DNA from: Saxidomus purpurata
Lineage: Eukaryota > Mollusca > Bivalvia > Venerida > Veneridae
Assembly (NCBI GenBank): GCA_022818135.1
Contig: JAFMSR010000017.1
Coordinates: forward strand, 1,539,707-1,603,706
Direction: 5' to 3'
Length of the DNA stretch: 64,000 nucleotides
Below are positions 24,401 to 36,237 of the stretch, in pieces; position 1 is the stretch's first letter; each line of letters begins with the position of its first letter. Below the pieces are notes generated by a model. It saw only the letters and a list, made by a program, of their open reading frames with translations, was not told the origin of the DNA and did not search any database. A program made the position numbers and the translations under genes.

Positions 24401-25115
24401 GTCAAACGGTTATATTGTCTTGTTAGGAGACGTTGGTAAAAGTTGTGTCATTTCTTCCTTAGACAGGATGATGTCTTGCCAAACTGATATGATGTCTTTT
24501 ACATGAATTTTGACTAGAACCTTAAAATGGGATGATGTCTCCAAAACTATAGTAATGGTAGTCTATTTTTCACCAAAATCTGAGGGCGAACAACTGAAAG
24601 GAAGGACAATATTATGTCAAACTGGTTTGCTGTTTTGTTCAAATAGCATGTCATTCTTTTTAACCCGTTGCTTTTCAAGTTCAGGAGAATTGTTGTTATT
24701 TGCAATCAGTATGTTTTCTTGTTCATAGAAAATAGTGTTGATATGTTAAACTGTTTTATGTTATTGCTGAATTGAGATGTTTGTCTGTCATGCCATAATA
24801 TCGACCTTAAGTTGTCATCTGATGTTCTTCCAAACTATGCTGTAAGCAAGTAAAGTGAAGGTGTACATCTGTCAAAGAACAAATGTGTGTTCAATGCTTT
24901 GCTCATCCTTTATATTGTTCTGTATTGAAAACGTGTTGTTCTGTACAACTTTTTTTGATGTGTTTGTTATCCAAACTATAGTAATATATTCGAAAGCGAA
25001 AGGTTCAAATTGCAGACGAGTTTTCTCCTAAAATCTTATCAGAAATGTAACTGTATATTCAACATAATCTCATCGTAATTGAGTAGCTAATTGCAACAAT
25101 GTTTTGTATTCCTAG
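21493..25115 (+). repeat. Segmental block X, copy 2 (upstream of CTL-B)
   Basis: About 3.6 kb colinear with 39469-42930. Shared landmarks: TCGGTACACACAGTAGA, ATGGCTCTTACTTGGC, CATACTTAAGGGAATCCTGTC-like, GCATATAGGAAGGCCAATGT, CACGGCTTAACGCCG, GTAAACAGTATAAGGAAGAA and GGATGATGTCTCCAAAACTA. Copy 2 has about 260 bp (22946-23205) that copy 3 lacks. The right end (24960-25100: CCAAACTATAGTAATATATT, TCGAAAG) resembles the start of intron 4 of CTL-C (48300-48370), so the block carries a scrap of an old lectin gene. No open frame is conserved in a protein-like way. Confidence 0.8.
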
Positions 25116-25164
25116 CTTTGTAATGTCTTCCCTTGTAGACCTTGTACGATCTTGTTTTGTTCAG

Positions 25165-25823
25165 AGAGAACGGGAGTATACCATCCTCCCTTAAGCAGAC
25201 AACGCGCTCTGAGCAATGCAGTATATGCATTTGACAGAATAACATCATCTTGGAACAATACATGATATCGACTGTACAATAACATATTCCTTCTGTATTA
25301 TATCACATGCATGCATTTCTCTGAACATGAAAACGTTCATGGCTATTTGACAGGACAGAAAGCGATAAACATGATAAACAGACATAATTCCGACCGTCAG
25401 CATTATACATTCAGGGCCTTAAATAACAGCAGGTTCTTTCAAAACAAATATCTTGCCTGAAAGTTTGAACTCCATAGTCTAGTGATTTCATGCAAAAGTG
25501 TTAATGACTGCATAATAATACCAACACGATATGGGCCTACATCAAGTGTATCTTTATGCCATAAGTTTAAGCAAGTTTAATTGAAAATAACATCGTCAGA
25601 TTATTGTCTTGTTACCTTTCCTTTACATTTAGATGTATTTCGGATGTGCTTAACTTTTATATACACCTTCACAAAGCTATTTGAATTGGTATTTATGTCA
25701 GAAGCAAAAAAATAACCGTGGACCCAATAGAAAGGTATATTGTTACAATATGTCTTAAGTTAACAAAAGCAAACAAAAGATATGCTGATTGACTTAAAGG
25801 TACTCAATCTAAACTGAGTATGG
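25165..25823 (+). promoter_or_regulatory. Upstream region of CTL-B, shared with CTL-D and the orphan
   Basis: GGGAGTATACCATCCTCCCT, AGCAGACAACGC and ATATGCATTTGACAGAATAA match 54487-54670 and 11195-11420. The end contains TTGACTTAAAGGTACTCAAT and CTAAACTGAGTATGG, the distal block found before every lectin copy. Confidence 0.55.
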
Positions 25824-26040
25824 TTTCTCTGTTCAGAAAAATGTAGAAGTCTCAGTAAACTTAGTATACAATTTAATTAAGTATTTTAGAAAACAGAATA
25901 TTAAATAATTTCCTATTCATATAAAGACTTTAAGAGTTATTACTTTTATTCCTTTAAATCACCTTTATTTTAACTGAATAAATAATTTCTGTATATTTAA
26001 GTTTAACTAAATGAATGTGCATAAATATTTCGACCCAATG

Positions 26041-26245
26041 AAAAATTACAAGAGTATGGTAGTGGTGGTGGTGGTGGTAGTAGTAGTTGCTGTTGTTGTA
26101 GCGCCGTGGCAACAGTATTTCTGTCATTTTTACAGAAAGACAGTTTTTCTAACTATCGTTCATGGGAAAAATAGGGCTCGAACTCATGTTCCTCAATCTA
26201 TAAAAGGTTGCAGTGACTCTAACAACTAGACCACGGGGATCGGAC
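26041..26245 (-). repeat. tRNA-derived SINE upstream of CTL-B
   Basis: The minus strand reads as a tRNA-like head: CCCCGTGGTCTAGTTGTTAG (A-box like) and GAGTTCGAGCCCTATTTTT (B-box like). A GGT/GTA triplet run (26058-26095) lies at its far end. A matching insertion is at the same place before CTL-D (55790-55965), so it went in before the B/D split. Confidence 0.75.
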
Positions 26246-26305
26246 GACAAGAGTGCAATCCGATTTGTCAAACTTTCCAATTTTATACTTGGTTTAAATG
26301 TGCAA

Positions 26306-26360
26306 GGACCTTTAATTGATCTTTCAACTAAAATTTAAAGCATTAACGAGACTCCAAATT
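26306..26360 (+). promoter_or_regulatory. Conserved proximal promoter of CTL-B
   Basis: CAAGGACCTTTAATTGATCT, then TTTCAACTAAAATTTAAAGC and GAGACTCCAAAT, 50-105 bp before the ATG. Almost the same in CTL-D and recognisable in CTL-A and CTL-C. Confidence 0.5.
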
Positions 26361-26411
26361 TTCATTTGACGATTACCACTGAACAGATTAACCGGCAGAA
26401 AGACAGGAACG

Positions 26412-29400
26412 ATGTTTTCAGTGAGCGCGCTTATTTTCTGTGGACTCCTAATGTACTCCTTTGCTGCAAATAGTTCGTGTTTCAGCAAAAATGATTACGA
26501 ATTTTATATGCTACAGAATTTAGTTGAAGAAGTTGGGCAAAAGGTGAAATTCTTGAAAGAAAATATCAACGGTAAGATTATCGTGATGTGTAATTGTACA
26601 AACATGAAATTTTGTACCGAATCGTAAGCAAATGAGTTTAAAGTATAATTAGAGCTTTATTTTCAATCACTTTGTTTAAAGGGAATGTTTTGGTTAGTTT
26701 GTTCGACGACTATTGTCTAATGAGTTTTCATTATCTCATACATTTATCACAAGAATGTGCTTTCTACTATTTTCTATATGAACTCATTTTACTACTGTAT
26801 TACATAGGAGATCTTTGATAACAGGTATGAAGTTAATATGCACTTTCGTATTTTTTTATGTTTAGCTGGCAGCAATACGACATGTCCTCAAACGACATGT
26901 CCGAATATGACTTGTGCGGACGGATGGGTGTCTTACAAGGGGTCATGCTACTTCTTTCAAAATGAGAATAGCCTCAATTTCAACAGTGCTAAGGTATCTA
27001 TATCTTGATAGGTACAATGTAATTAAGTTTGCAAATCATAGCTTAAAACATTTATTGATTATCGCACATTATCCAGTTTGTAAATATCAATGCTTTTCAA
27101 AATGTATTACATTCGTTAATTTTGTGTAATAACTTCCTGTACAAATCACATTTATCACGAATCTGTTCTAATATTTAATTGTCTACGTATGTCAAAATCT
27201 TATTCTCATATTCAACTTTATTTGAATTTCTAATAATATAAAACATTAATTCTAACATGACTCACGATTTTGTCTCTATATACAAAAAGTAGAAAAATTA
27301 TGTTTTATTTTATGTTTTCCAGTGAATTATAGAGTTTTCTCAGTGAAATAAAAGTGATAATCCACAGTTTTGAAACAGTGGATTACCGTTTTTATTTTTC
27401 ACTGTTTTTGCAATCTTTAGCCCGGATTTACGTCAAAAAGTATACCGAGCGTTATTAATGCTGGAGACCATGCGACGATGACGTCGTTTAAATGACGTCA
27501 TTTGTTCTATTATTTCTGATGATGTTTCCCGCGATTTTCGATGTTTTATAGAAACAAACTCAATAAAAATAGAGTTTTAACCATAAAATAAACAGAAAAA
27601 TTGTTGGTATCGGTGTAATTTCACGCTAATTTCACTCGTGAACACCAAAAGTAGTTATTTTCACTCGTGGCTGCGCCACTCGTGAAATTATCACTTTTGG
27701 TGCCCACTCGGTGAAATTATAACGTGATCTTACACCGAAACCAACAATTATCCTCTATATATTATACCATAAACAACGCGGGAACCGATATGCTGTAAAT
27801 ATGACGTCATATTGCGCCGCATGACGTTAAATGAGCGTTCGCGTCGAAAATAAAGCTTTGCATTTATTCAACTTTTGTAATATCTGGTCATGTAAGAATC
27901 GAAATAACATCCTTTTCGGCGTTGTTATCGTCTAATAAACAATAATTTGTCGTACTGATGCGCAGTTATAAACCACTCAGGCCTTCGGCCTTCGTGGCTA
28001 ATTACTGCGTATCAGTACTCCAAATCATTGTTTATTAAACGACTAACACCGCTGGAACGGATGTTATTTAATAAATTACGATGATCACACTCCAAACAAT
28101 AAATTATTTCGATTCTTATACGGCGAATTTATGACAACTATCGTAATTACTACGGACCTTTTTTCAGTTCGACGGTAATGTGTAAAATGGCATACATATA
28201 GGTTGTTTGAATTAACTCCCCTATTTCGGGCAACAATACAATATATCATACACTGCTATATTATACAAACTTATTTTAGTTTAATCGTCTAGTACATAAA
28301 ATATATAAAACACCTCACTGTGACATTATGCAGAAGACGTCAGATTCAGAACCTAACAAAGCAGGCAATCTATTTAAATGCGTGCTGCTAAATTGAACTG
28401 TACAACGTTTTAACGTAGAGTAATGGCGTCAGTGTGATAAAGTAAACGTTTCCATTCATTGTTTTGTCTCACGAAATCAAACCAATGTATGACGGTTAAT
28501 CATGCATTGTTTTACCTTTTTAAAGGAAAATAAAGTGATGGATATTCTAAGTCTTTACTGTCGCAGCCAAAAATAATATTTAAGTTCTTAATCACAATTA
28601 CTCCATGCGACTGATGTATTTATACATATATTTATCCTATTTCTATATTTTATTTTCTGTGCGGGGGTCACTTAGAAAAGTCGGAAGGAGCTACTTCCAT
28701 GTCTGAAACTCCGCCTACTTGCCCGAGTGCATTAATCATATTAAAGCACTCGAATTGACTATAGAATATACTATAGGCATATAAGAATTACCGTTATTCA
28801 TATCAAAACCATTCATAACTTTGCCTTTTAATTTAAAAATACATCTCATAATTATACAATAATATCTGTAAATCTTTACTAGGAAACACTTGCTAACATT
28901 AATTCGTGACGAAACGACATGGCAATAGAAAATGTATAGGTCAACATTGGTATATGTAAATAAAACGCAGTTGTATTATTATTTAGCTTGAGAGTGATAA
29001 TGGGACTTTTGGTTACTATTACAGTTCTGACATGTCTTCTTAGCGAAATGTACTTTGGTGGAAAGCAATAATGTGTTAGTTGTTAAGAGTTAAAATAATT
29101 GACACATATGTTTACTTTTCGACATAGGGTGTTCTTCAAACGTGGAAAAAAATATCAGATTTCGTTTGTTGTAAATTTTCACTATTCCTATGATCTGCTC
29201 AGATTCTTTTTATATACAATATTATGCCCGGTATTCCTTTTCTAGATTTTCTGTGCACAGTTTGGCGCTTCCCTACTGCACGTGAATGACAAAGGAGTGC
29301 ACGACTTCGTTATTGGACTAATCAAGCACTTCAATAGTAAGTTATATTTTACTACCAATAACCGACCTCGATATACCAGGAGCATATCTATATAACTTCA

Positions 29401-31305
29401 CAAACTTGTTACCCATGTGACGTGGATATTTCATGCACACCACATCACTAGCTCCCCATGTCAAGGTTACAGTTAAAGGCTCGAACTTTATAAGTTAGCG
29501 TTCTTTGTAATACTTCCTGTCCGCTCTGTATCTTTGTTTGGTATCAATTTCAATATGACGTCACAGGATTGTTACACATGTGGTGAAAGTGTGTCTTGCA
29601 CAACACCCAGCCATCTACTCTCGAGGTCAAAGTCAAATTTTGTGCTCAAACTCCTTTACATGGAGTAGTATGGCAACCCTGTAGCGTGAACATGTACATG
29701 CATGGACTGTAGTCCCACAAGTATTACCCGTACTATAAGGATGTGTTGTAAACAACATCCAGTCATCTATTCCCAATGTCAAGGTTATATTAAGGCCTGC
29801 TTTATACATTGCTCCAAACTGGTTGGGGACTTTTTTTATTGAAATTCGCATTCGTGCAATTTTTAACAGTAATATTTTTTTCTTAAAATCTTTATAGATG
29901 CACAACACTATCAAATTACAATCGGTGGCAAGATCTTTCTTATTATGTTTATATTGATACACTTCTAAGAGATATCAAGTTTCACATTGGCATTGTGCGC
30001 ACCAACAACGGTCTATGCTTTCATATAGAAAAGAACTGGTGGATGGGTTACACCGATGAAAGCACCGAGGGTGTCTGGAGATGGGTAGACACCAATACTA
30101 CAGAAGGATTCACCGCTTGGAATCGAGGTAACTTGAAATTAGCCTGTTTCATGGCGTTTGTAATCGAGACTTCTATCTTGAGTCGTTGGTTTACATAAGC
30201 GTTTAGTAGATTCTCAAGTGTGCTTTAAGAACAAAACATTATGCAAACTATCCATTAATGATAGCAAGCATGACAAGCATGAAAATCAGAAATTTCATCT
30301 CACCGGCTGACAATATATCGCCTTGTCAAAGAAAAATAATAAATTGACGTCGTGTCTTAGCGGATCGTAATAAAACATCAAGGTTAGTGACAATAGTTAC
30401 ATATAACAAATATATTTCTTCGAACAACTGTCGTGTAAGAGTAGTTGAATCATTGTTAGAACCCTTGGGCTATATATGCACGAAGTTGTCATAAATATGC
30501 GTCATTGTAGATGAAGTAATAGAGGCTAAAACTAGGTCGATGTGTAAAATTTGTTATTTACCTTTTTTAATGACATATAGTCACAAGGCAATTTTTAACT
30601 AAGATGCAGTGTCTGGGTCCCAGCTACACTACTAACAACTGTGTATTATTTCCACAGGAAAATGTCTCCTCCTAAACAGGCCTGAACAACATCGTCTCCA
30701 AACAAGCCTATATAATTGCAGTACTTCATCAAACACCGTCTTTACAAGTACAAGATGACATCAGCGTGTAATACAGTGCCACACCCTCTGCATGTTACCT
30801 ATTTTGTTTGATAACCTATTCCATTAAAGCAATTTGCAAATGGTGTTTCCACAATCAACATGAAATAAGACAGTTAATGCGTCCCATAAAACTATTTACG
30901 TGTAAAGTTGCAGACTTTTCTCTGAACATTTTTATTTGTTTATTTCAGGCGAACCTAATGGTAAATTGGTCGAAAACTGTGCAATATATGGCGGCAGCCT
31001 GTTTCTTTGGTATGATGTCCCTTGCAACAACGCTCATCATTGTGTTTGCGAGAAACGGTTTGTTAAATCTTACACAGATATCAAGTAACAGTATAGACGA
31101 AACATCAAACCACCAACTTAAACTTCTATATTATTTTATGTCTATGTAATAGTTTAAATAGTGAAAAAGCAGTATCTTGATTACCATTTAAATTGATCTT
31201 TGAGAACAACACTGTGGCCGTGCATGCTTTAATTACTGTTCTTAGGGTTCCGTCTTGCTAACTGATTTAATTTAATCTATTTTTGTTTCCAGACTGAGCC
31301 AATAG
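26412..31305 (+). CDS. CTL-B: secreted C-type lectin with EPN motif, six exons, 199 aa
   Basis: Exons 26412-26571, 26866-26993, 29246-29336, 30029-30127, 30949-31057, 31293-31305; GT-AG introns, phases 1,0,1,1,2, one open frame. Signal peptide MFSVSALIFCGLLMYSFAA, helical neck (FYMLQNLVEEVGQKVKFLKE), Cys-rich link (three Cys in TTCPQTTCPNMTC), domain start DGWVSYKGSCYFF, FCAQFGASLLHVND, WWMGYTDESTEG, then the loop EPN, WYD and the final CVCEKR; the tail is LSQ. EPN is the classical triplet for mannose/GlcNAc/fucose-type sugars, but the partner WND is WYD here. Exon 5 is 12 nt shorter than in CTL-A, so the loop after EPN differs. Intron 2 (2.25 kb) carries two palindromic MITEs. This is the most canonical member of the cluster and probably functional in innate recognition or feeding; that role is inferred from the family. 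Confidence 0.87.
27599..27749. repeat. Palindromic MITE in intron 2 of CTL-B
   Basis: Ends ATTGTTGGTATCGGTGTAA and TTACACCGAAACCAACAAT are inverted repeats; the middle CACTCGTGGCTGCGCCACTC is itself a palindrome, flanked by ACCAAAAGT and ACTTTTGGT. The transcript could form a long hairpin. No coding content. Confidence 0.8.
27891..28120. repeat. Palindromic MITE with GGCCTTCGGCC centre in intron 2 of CTL-B
   Basis: Outer ends TAAGAATCGAAATAA and TTATTTCGATTCTTA, inner arms GTCTAATAAACAATAATTTG and AAATCATTGTTTATTAAACG, centre CAGGCCTTCGGCCTTCG. Best copy in the window of the family also at 20361 and 55339. Confidence 0.8.
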
Positions 31306-31760
31306 AGACAGTCGACAAATACTGGGAGATCATTAGTTCGACAGTTATTAATCAAGGAAACAATATGCCGTAATAAAACCAATTGTAAACAAACTTTATA
31401 CAGTAGGCTAATATTATGAGTTTGTTTGGTTATGTAAGTGTACATTATCTTTTGAAACCCGTTACTTATATGACAGTACATGTAACAGTATGCACACATA
31501 GAATTGTTTATTGTCAATGCCGGCTTTATTAAACAGTCATGTACATGTATTTAAAAAAAAAATAAAACTTCGAAGTAAATTTCATCCATACTAAAGAATT
31601 TCTCTTATAGGACACTCGCTATAGTTTTTTCACCCTGTTTTGAATTAATCGTGTAATGATATAAGCATTAAAGCATCTAACACTCTTTTATTTTCGTTCT
31701 TGAAAGACGCATGACCCCTAGCCAAAATATTAAGTATTTTCAGGCCTCATGCTTACATCC
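31306..31760 (+). other. 3' UTR and flank of CTL-B
   Basis: Starts with AGACAGTCGACAAATACTGG, kept after the stop in all copies (GGCAGTC.AC.AATACTGG). AATAAA-type signals occur at 31560. The region matches CTL-A on both sides of its inserted element. Confidence 0.55.
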
Positions 31761-32049
31761 GTTACCTTTCATACCCTAATACATTGTCAAAAGGAAATCA
31801 TTTTGAAAACACGCCGTTAATGCACGGTGCATAATCAAGAACGGGCAGCGTAGATAATGTGCACGTTACTGAGCATTGTTGGATACTTCACTACTTCGCA
31901 AATATCGGAAAGAACTTTGTGCACAGTCGTAAATTTTATAATATTCAGTGTGTACGAAACTGCAGTGACCACTACTTTTGTAACGACAGCAAACAAAACG
32001 CCCGTCGTGAGGCTATCGTTTGTTGACTTGTTAAAAATGTACTTTTATT

Positions 32050-32260
32050 CTATTTTTTATTATTTTCCCCCGCCAAAGACGGATGGATATTCTTTTGGCG
32101 TTGTTCGTCTGTCCGTACGTCCGCAGTCGTAACTCAAGATAGAATTTCATGATACTTAAAATCAGTACACAACAGCATAATGCCATTGCGCAGACACAAC
32201 TGTCGTCAAGATTGGATTAGTACATCCATAGTTATTGCCCTTTAATTGTTATTTCCTTCT
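32050..32260 (+). repeat. Bivalve-type repeat fragment with GTCTGTCCGTACGTCCG
   Basis: CGCCAAAGACGGATGGATAT and GGCGTTGTTCGTCTGTCCGT resemble the head of long-period tandem elements common in bivalves. Only the head is present; no tandem units follow. Confidence 0.4.
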
Positions 32261-32711
32261 ATATTCAATATAAAACATTAAAATTCTATTTCTCTGAAAC
32301 TGGTTATCAGAACTAAACTGTAATTGGCTCAAATAATCTAATGATCGATCTTTCTAATATCGATTCTCTACACTTCCTGATATTTTCAGAAATAAGTCTC
32401 CTTAAGGAGTTGTAGCGATTTTCTTCAATATTCTATTTAGACACTTAAAGTTATTTATTTCTAAAAACTAAAAGTACTGATTTAGTTAAACTTACAACAA
32501 CTGAGTTTTGTAACAATATAAGTTGCAAAAATATACCCCTCAGAGACTAGGCCCAAATTGGGAGGTACAATTTTAAATATGCTTTTTTTGCGGAAAAGGT
32601 TTGTCAAAGTTTGATTTTGTTTGGCACAAATAATCAACTTTGTATTCTCTAACAACCGAACGTTTAGAAACTGGATTTTCGCAGAAATGAGGCCCTTACG
32701 GTGGGTTACCA

Positions 32712-33200
32712 CTGGCGATCAGATCAACTCGATCGTCCCGATCGCTAAAATTCCCCGACCAAGTTCGACCAACTGCGTGATGAGGCTTGTACAGGACACA
32801 CGACCACTTATGACTCCTCAACGGCTTCAACCCGATAACCCCTCCGATCTCCACTCAATCATCTCGACCCAAACACGATCCCTACATGACATACAACAAC
32901 CCTCTACACGATCGTTTCCCGATCTACTTTAAATCTATATGACCAATAACTGATCTTTTGTACACGACTTCTCCCCGTCCGTTTCTACTCGAACAATACT
33001 CTATTGCTTCCCAATCACTTTTCGAGCGTTTGGATTCTCGATACATACTCAAATATTCTGACATGTCAAAATGTTCGGGTAAGAAACCGGACCGGTGCCG
33101 AGCAATGTAGACCACAATGACCATTCCTGCCGAGCAAGCCATGCTAATCCCCGTTCGCTTGCCGAACGGGCTTGATCGAGTTGATCTGATCGGCGATGGG
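32712..33200. mobile_element. Non-autonomous TIR element, about 490 bp, GC-richer than its surroundings
   Basis: GCGATCAGATCAACTCGATC (from 32714) is answered by GATCGAGTTGATCTGATCGG (33174-33193), with wider ends GGGTTACCACTGGC and GCGATGGGAACCCA also inverted. Base composition is clearly richer in G+C than its neighbours. A 126-aa minus-strand frame overlaps the right end but shows no transposase motif. Confidence 0.65.
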
Positions 33201-33920
33201 AACCCAGCATAAAGGGGATGTAGTGCTTTTCTTACATAACTATTCTTTGTGTAGGAAAATCTGACAGGTAACGGGTAGCTTCTGACCGATGTAAAGGTAG
33301 GCAACGGAATCCTTCCACGCTGAACAGTTATGAACGTTATGAAGAACCACTGAATAAATGAGAAATGTATTATATTTTTAACAATATCATGTCACCAACG
33401 TACCAATTTTGACATCTTTTACCAAGCAAATATCTAACGCTGTTCAGTTACGTGAAAATTATCAACCGCTGTCCGTTCTTCATCATGCACCATGCAATGG
33501 CGTAATGTCAGCATAATGCGCTTTGTTTCATTTTTATTATCTTTCTGGTATAAAGAAATAACAGTCATTGAAACGCCAATGTAAATCATCTCTGTTGTTT
33601 ATCTTATGTGCACAAGGAACGTTATTAATTTTTCCTTGAAAGAGATATAAGAAACATCATTAAAAATACACACACTTTAGTATTTATAATATTTATAAAT
33701 AACATTAATGTAATGTATGAAAACTGTTAACATGTACGTGGAAATGTTGGTTCGCTGTCTTTGCGGTGTTAAAATGTCTGTCAATTCAACACTCCGCCCT
33801 CATATTCCACCGACCAAAGCGGACAAAGGAAGACAACTGAGAGACAATATCAACCATATACGTGCCATATTGATATCGGGACACTAATTGGACATTAAAT
33901 AATACGGGAACATAATAATA
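33201..33920. other. Intergenic DNA, nothing recognised
   Basis: No exon, RNA gene or clear repeat recognised. Confidence 0.4.
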
Positions 33921-34215
33921 CGATTTTTCATGCCCTCGAAGGAACTTCTGGTGGCATATAGAAATATGTTATTCGGTCCCAAATACTACTCTAAACGTAC
34001 TAATAGGAATAACTTGAAACTTGACCGGACACAATGAGGGGAAGAGTAGTGCCCAGAAATCATAACACTACCATTCTTATTTTGTTACATTTTCTGTCCG
34101 TAACATTATTCTAAGCGTACTGAAGGGAGTTCTTTCAAATTTCATACTGTGAGAGAGGCCACTGAGCAAAGGGCAGTACCTAAGAACTAGCCTAATTAAT
34201 TTGGCGTTTCAGTGT
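33921..34215 (+). repeat. Degenerate bivalve-type repeat, two diverged units
   Basis: CTCGAAGGAACTTCTGGTGG and CATATAGAAATATGTTATTC, then two related stretches (CTACTCTAAACGTACTAATA; TTATTCTAAGCGTACTGAAG), each followed by GAGTTCTTTCAAAT-like or AATAACTTGAAACT text. It looks like a decayed tandem repeat of about 130 bp. Confidence 0.4.
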
Positions 34216-36237
34216 GACCCCTTTCACAGATCTGATATTATACAACTGTCACACATCTTCGCCTAATTTCAATGTGCTCCATGATAGGCGGAAAGTGTAG
34301 TTTCAATATTAGGTACAACCGGCGCATAATACACAATAAACTTACTTCAAATAACCATTTTCCGCTCTAAAATGAAGAATTAGATATGTCTTTAAAGAAA
34401 ACCTTAGATTTTATGAAAAATCTCACCACTTTATTAAAATCTGAATGTTGAAACCTAAACATGCAAGTTTACACATTACGACATTTTTATATTTCACCTA
34501 TTGATGCAGGTGTGTAAATAGGTAAACGTAACTTGGAATTTAGTTAGTATCATTTTTAAACTTAATCCTATGATGTTAAATCATAAATACATTTAAATAT
34601 TGGATTTTATTGCGTTTATATGTGCCCAACAGAATTTAGTTGGAGATGTGTTCTCAGCTATTTGCACATCAAAGTGAGACGTAGAAGGCGGACAGCTGTA
34701 AAATGTCAACAAGTAAAATCGGTTTGCCTTCGAAGTGGAAATAGTGAGACTACCCAAGAACCAACTCCCTATATTGCCTCATTGGGTTATGCCCCTTTGA
34801 GCATAGTAAATAATCAAAGCTTCTATCCCCGACCACTTACTTGACTTTATCTATTTCAGAGCTTGGCTATATGCAATTTACGATTTCACGTTGTACAATA
34901 CTAGAATTCGTTGTTTTGCACATGATTAGAAATGACTTTTTGTATGTAAATTTGTTTCTCAAGAATTTCTGAGTCAGCTTAAATAGACTGTATTATTATC
35001 GCATCCTGCAGATCCATGACAGGGTGATGTCTGAATTACCTTCCTTAGCAGTAGATTATATCATTTGCTAAAAAAATAATAAACGTTTGTACTTGGAAAT
35101 TTACTATGTTATATCAAACATTTCACATAAGCTTTAATATATCCGGTTCTTCATGTATATTAGTCAATGTGTGTTTGCTGAATTATGATATTTGATAACT
35201 TATAAACTGTATGCAAACTAGCTGTTCTACTACTGTGTCATGGATTATAAAAATACATACTGCACTTGAGCAATGGATGAGAACAAACCCATTCTTTCCA
35301 TACATGAAGCTGTGAAATTGTCAATTTGGGAATTTATTTCTATATTAAAAATGAAAAATTGTGCACAATAATTTGATGTAAAACTCTGTATAAAGAAGGA
35401 ATTGAGTTACACCCATATTATTGGCTAATGGTTAATGACTCCAAAAAATGTATTCAAAGATTACTAGAATGTCACGTCATGTTTCTCACGGTCGAGCTTA
35501 TAGCGCCATCATGACTTTCTTGTTATGTTTACTTAATCACTTCATTAGGCATAACCTATTGTTTTTTGAAGCAGCCAACTTGTTTTTGAATCGTCCCGGT
35601 TTTTATTTGCTCTACTACGAAGTCCAGCAGAGCTTATGCCATGGCGGAAATCTTTTGCCTTATTAGTGAATAATCTCCATTTTCTATCTGAATGTTTCTG
35701 TCAGATCACCTTGCTTCAATATACAATGATTATATACCAAACTTTTACTATGGATAATTCTGGCAATGAGTAGTAGTGCAATGCACTAGAACCATATTTA
35801 AGCATCACCACCTCGGGCACACTCGTCACTTACGAATGACAGCTTTTGTTTGCCTTCGGAAAGACAGATTCCTAGTTTGATTTTTGTAATATGAGCAAAA
35901 CTGTTTCACATATTACAAATTTATGTGAACGAAACTTTATATCTCTAAACTTAAACAAAAACAGTGTCTAAAAATGATGAAACCAACACTCCATTTTCGT
36001 GTTTAAAAAGAAAATGTAACAATGAGACAAGTCAAATGTTGAAGGGTGGCATCAAAACAAAGCAAAACATAACACAGGTGTTACAGTAATGGGTTGTTAA
36101 GGCGTGTATAGACAATATCTGCATTCGTACTACAAAAAGCAATTGGGTAGATATATATTGTTTGTTTGTTCAGAGACTGTACAATGACACTTCCATTGAA
36201 AAACACTAACTTTAGTATGAATATATATATACATTTT
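34216..36237. other. Intergenic DNA, nothing recognised
   Basis: About 2 kb with no lectin exon, RNA gene or repeat that I can support; short open frames carry no known motif. Confidence 0.45.

Noticed and set aside
26165..26240. tRNA gene
   Set aside because: Only A-box and B-box likeness remains, without a foldable cloverleaf, and the same sequence recurs with a common non-tRNA body, so it is a SINE head.
32924..33304. 126-aa minus-strand frame
   Set aside because: It overlaps the right end of a TIR element, has no recognisable motif and owes its length to local GC richness.
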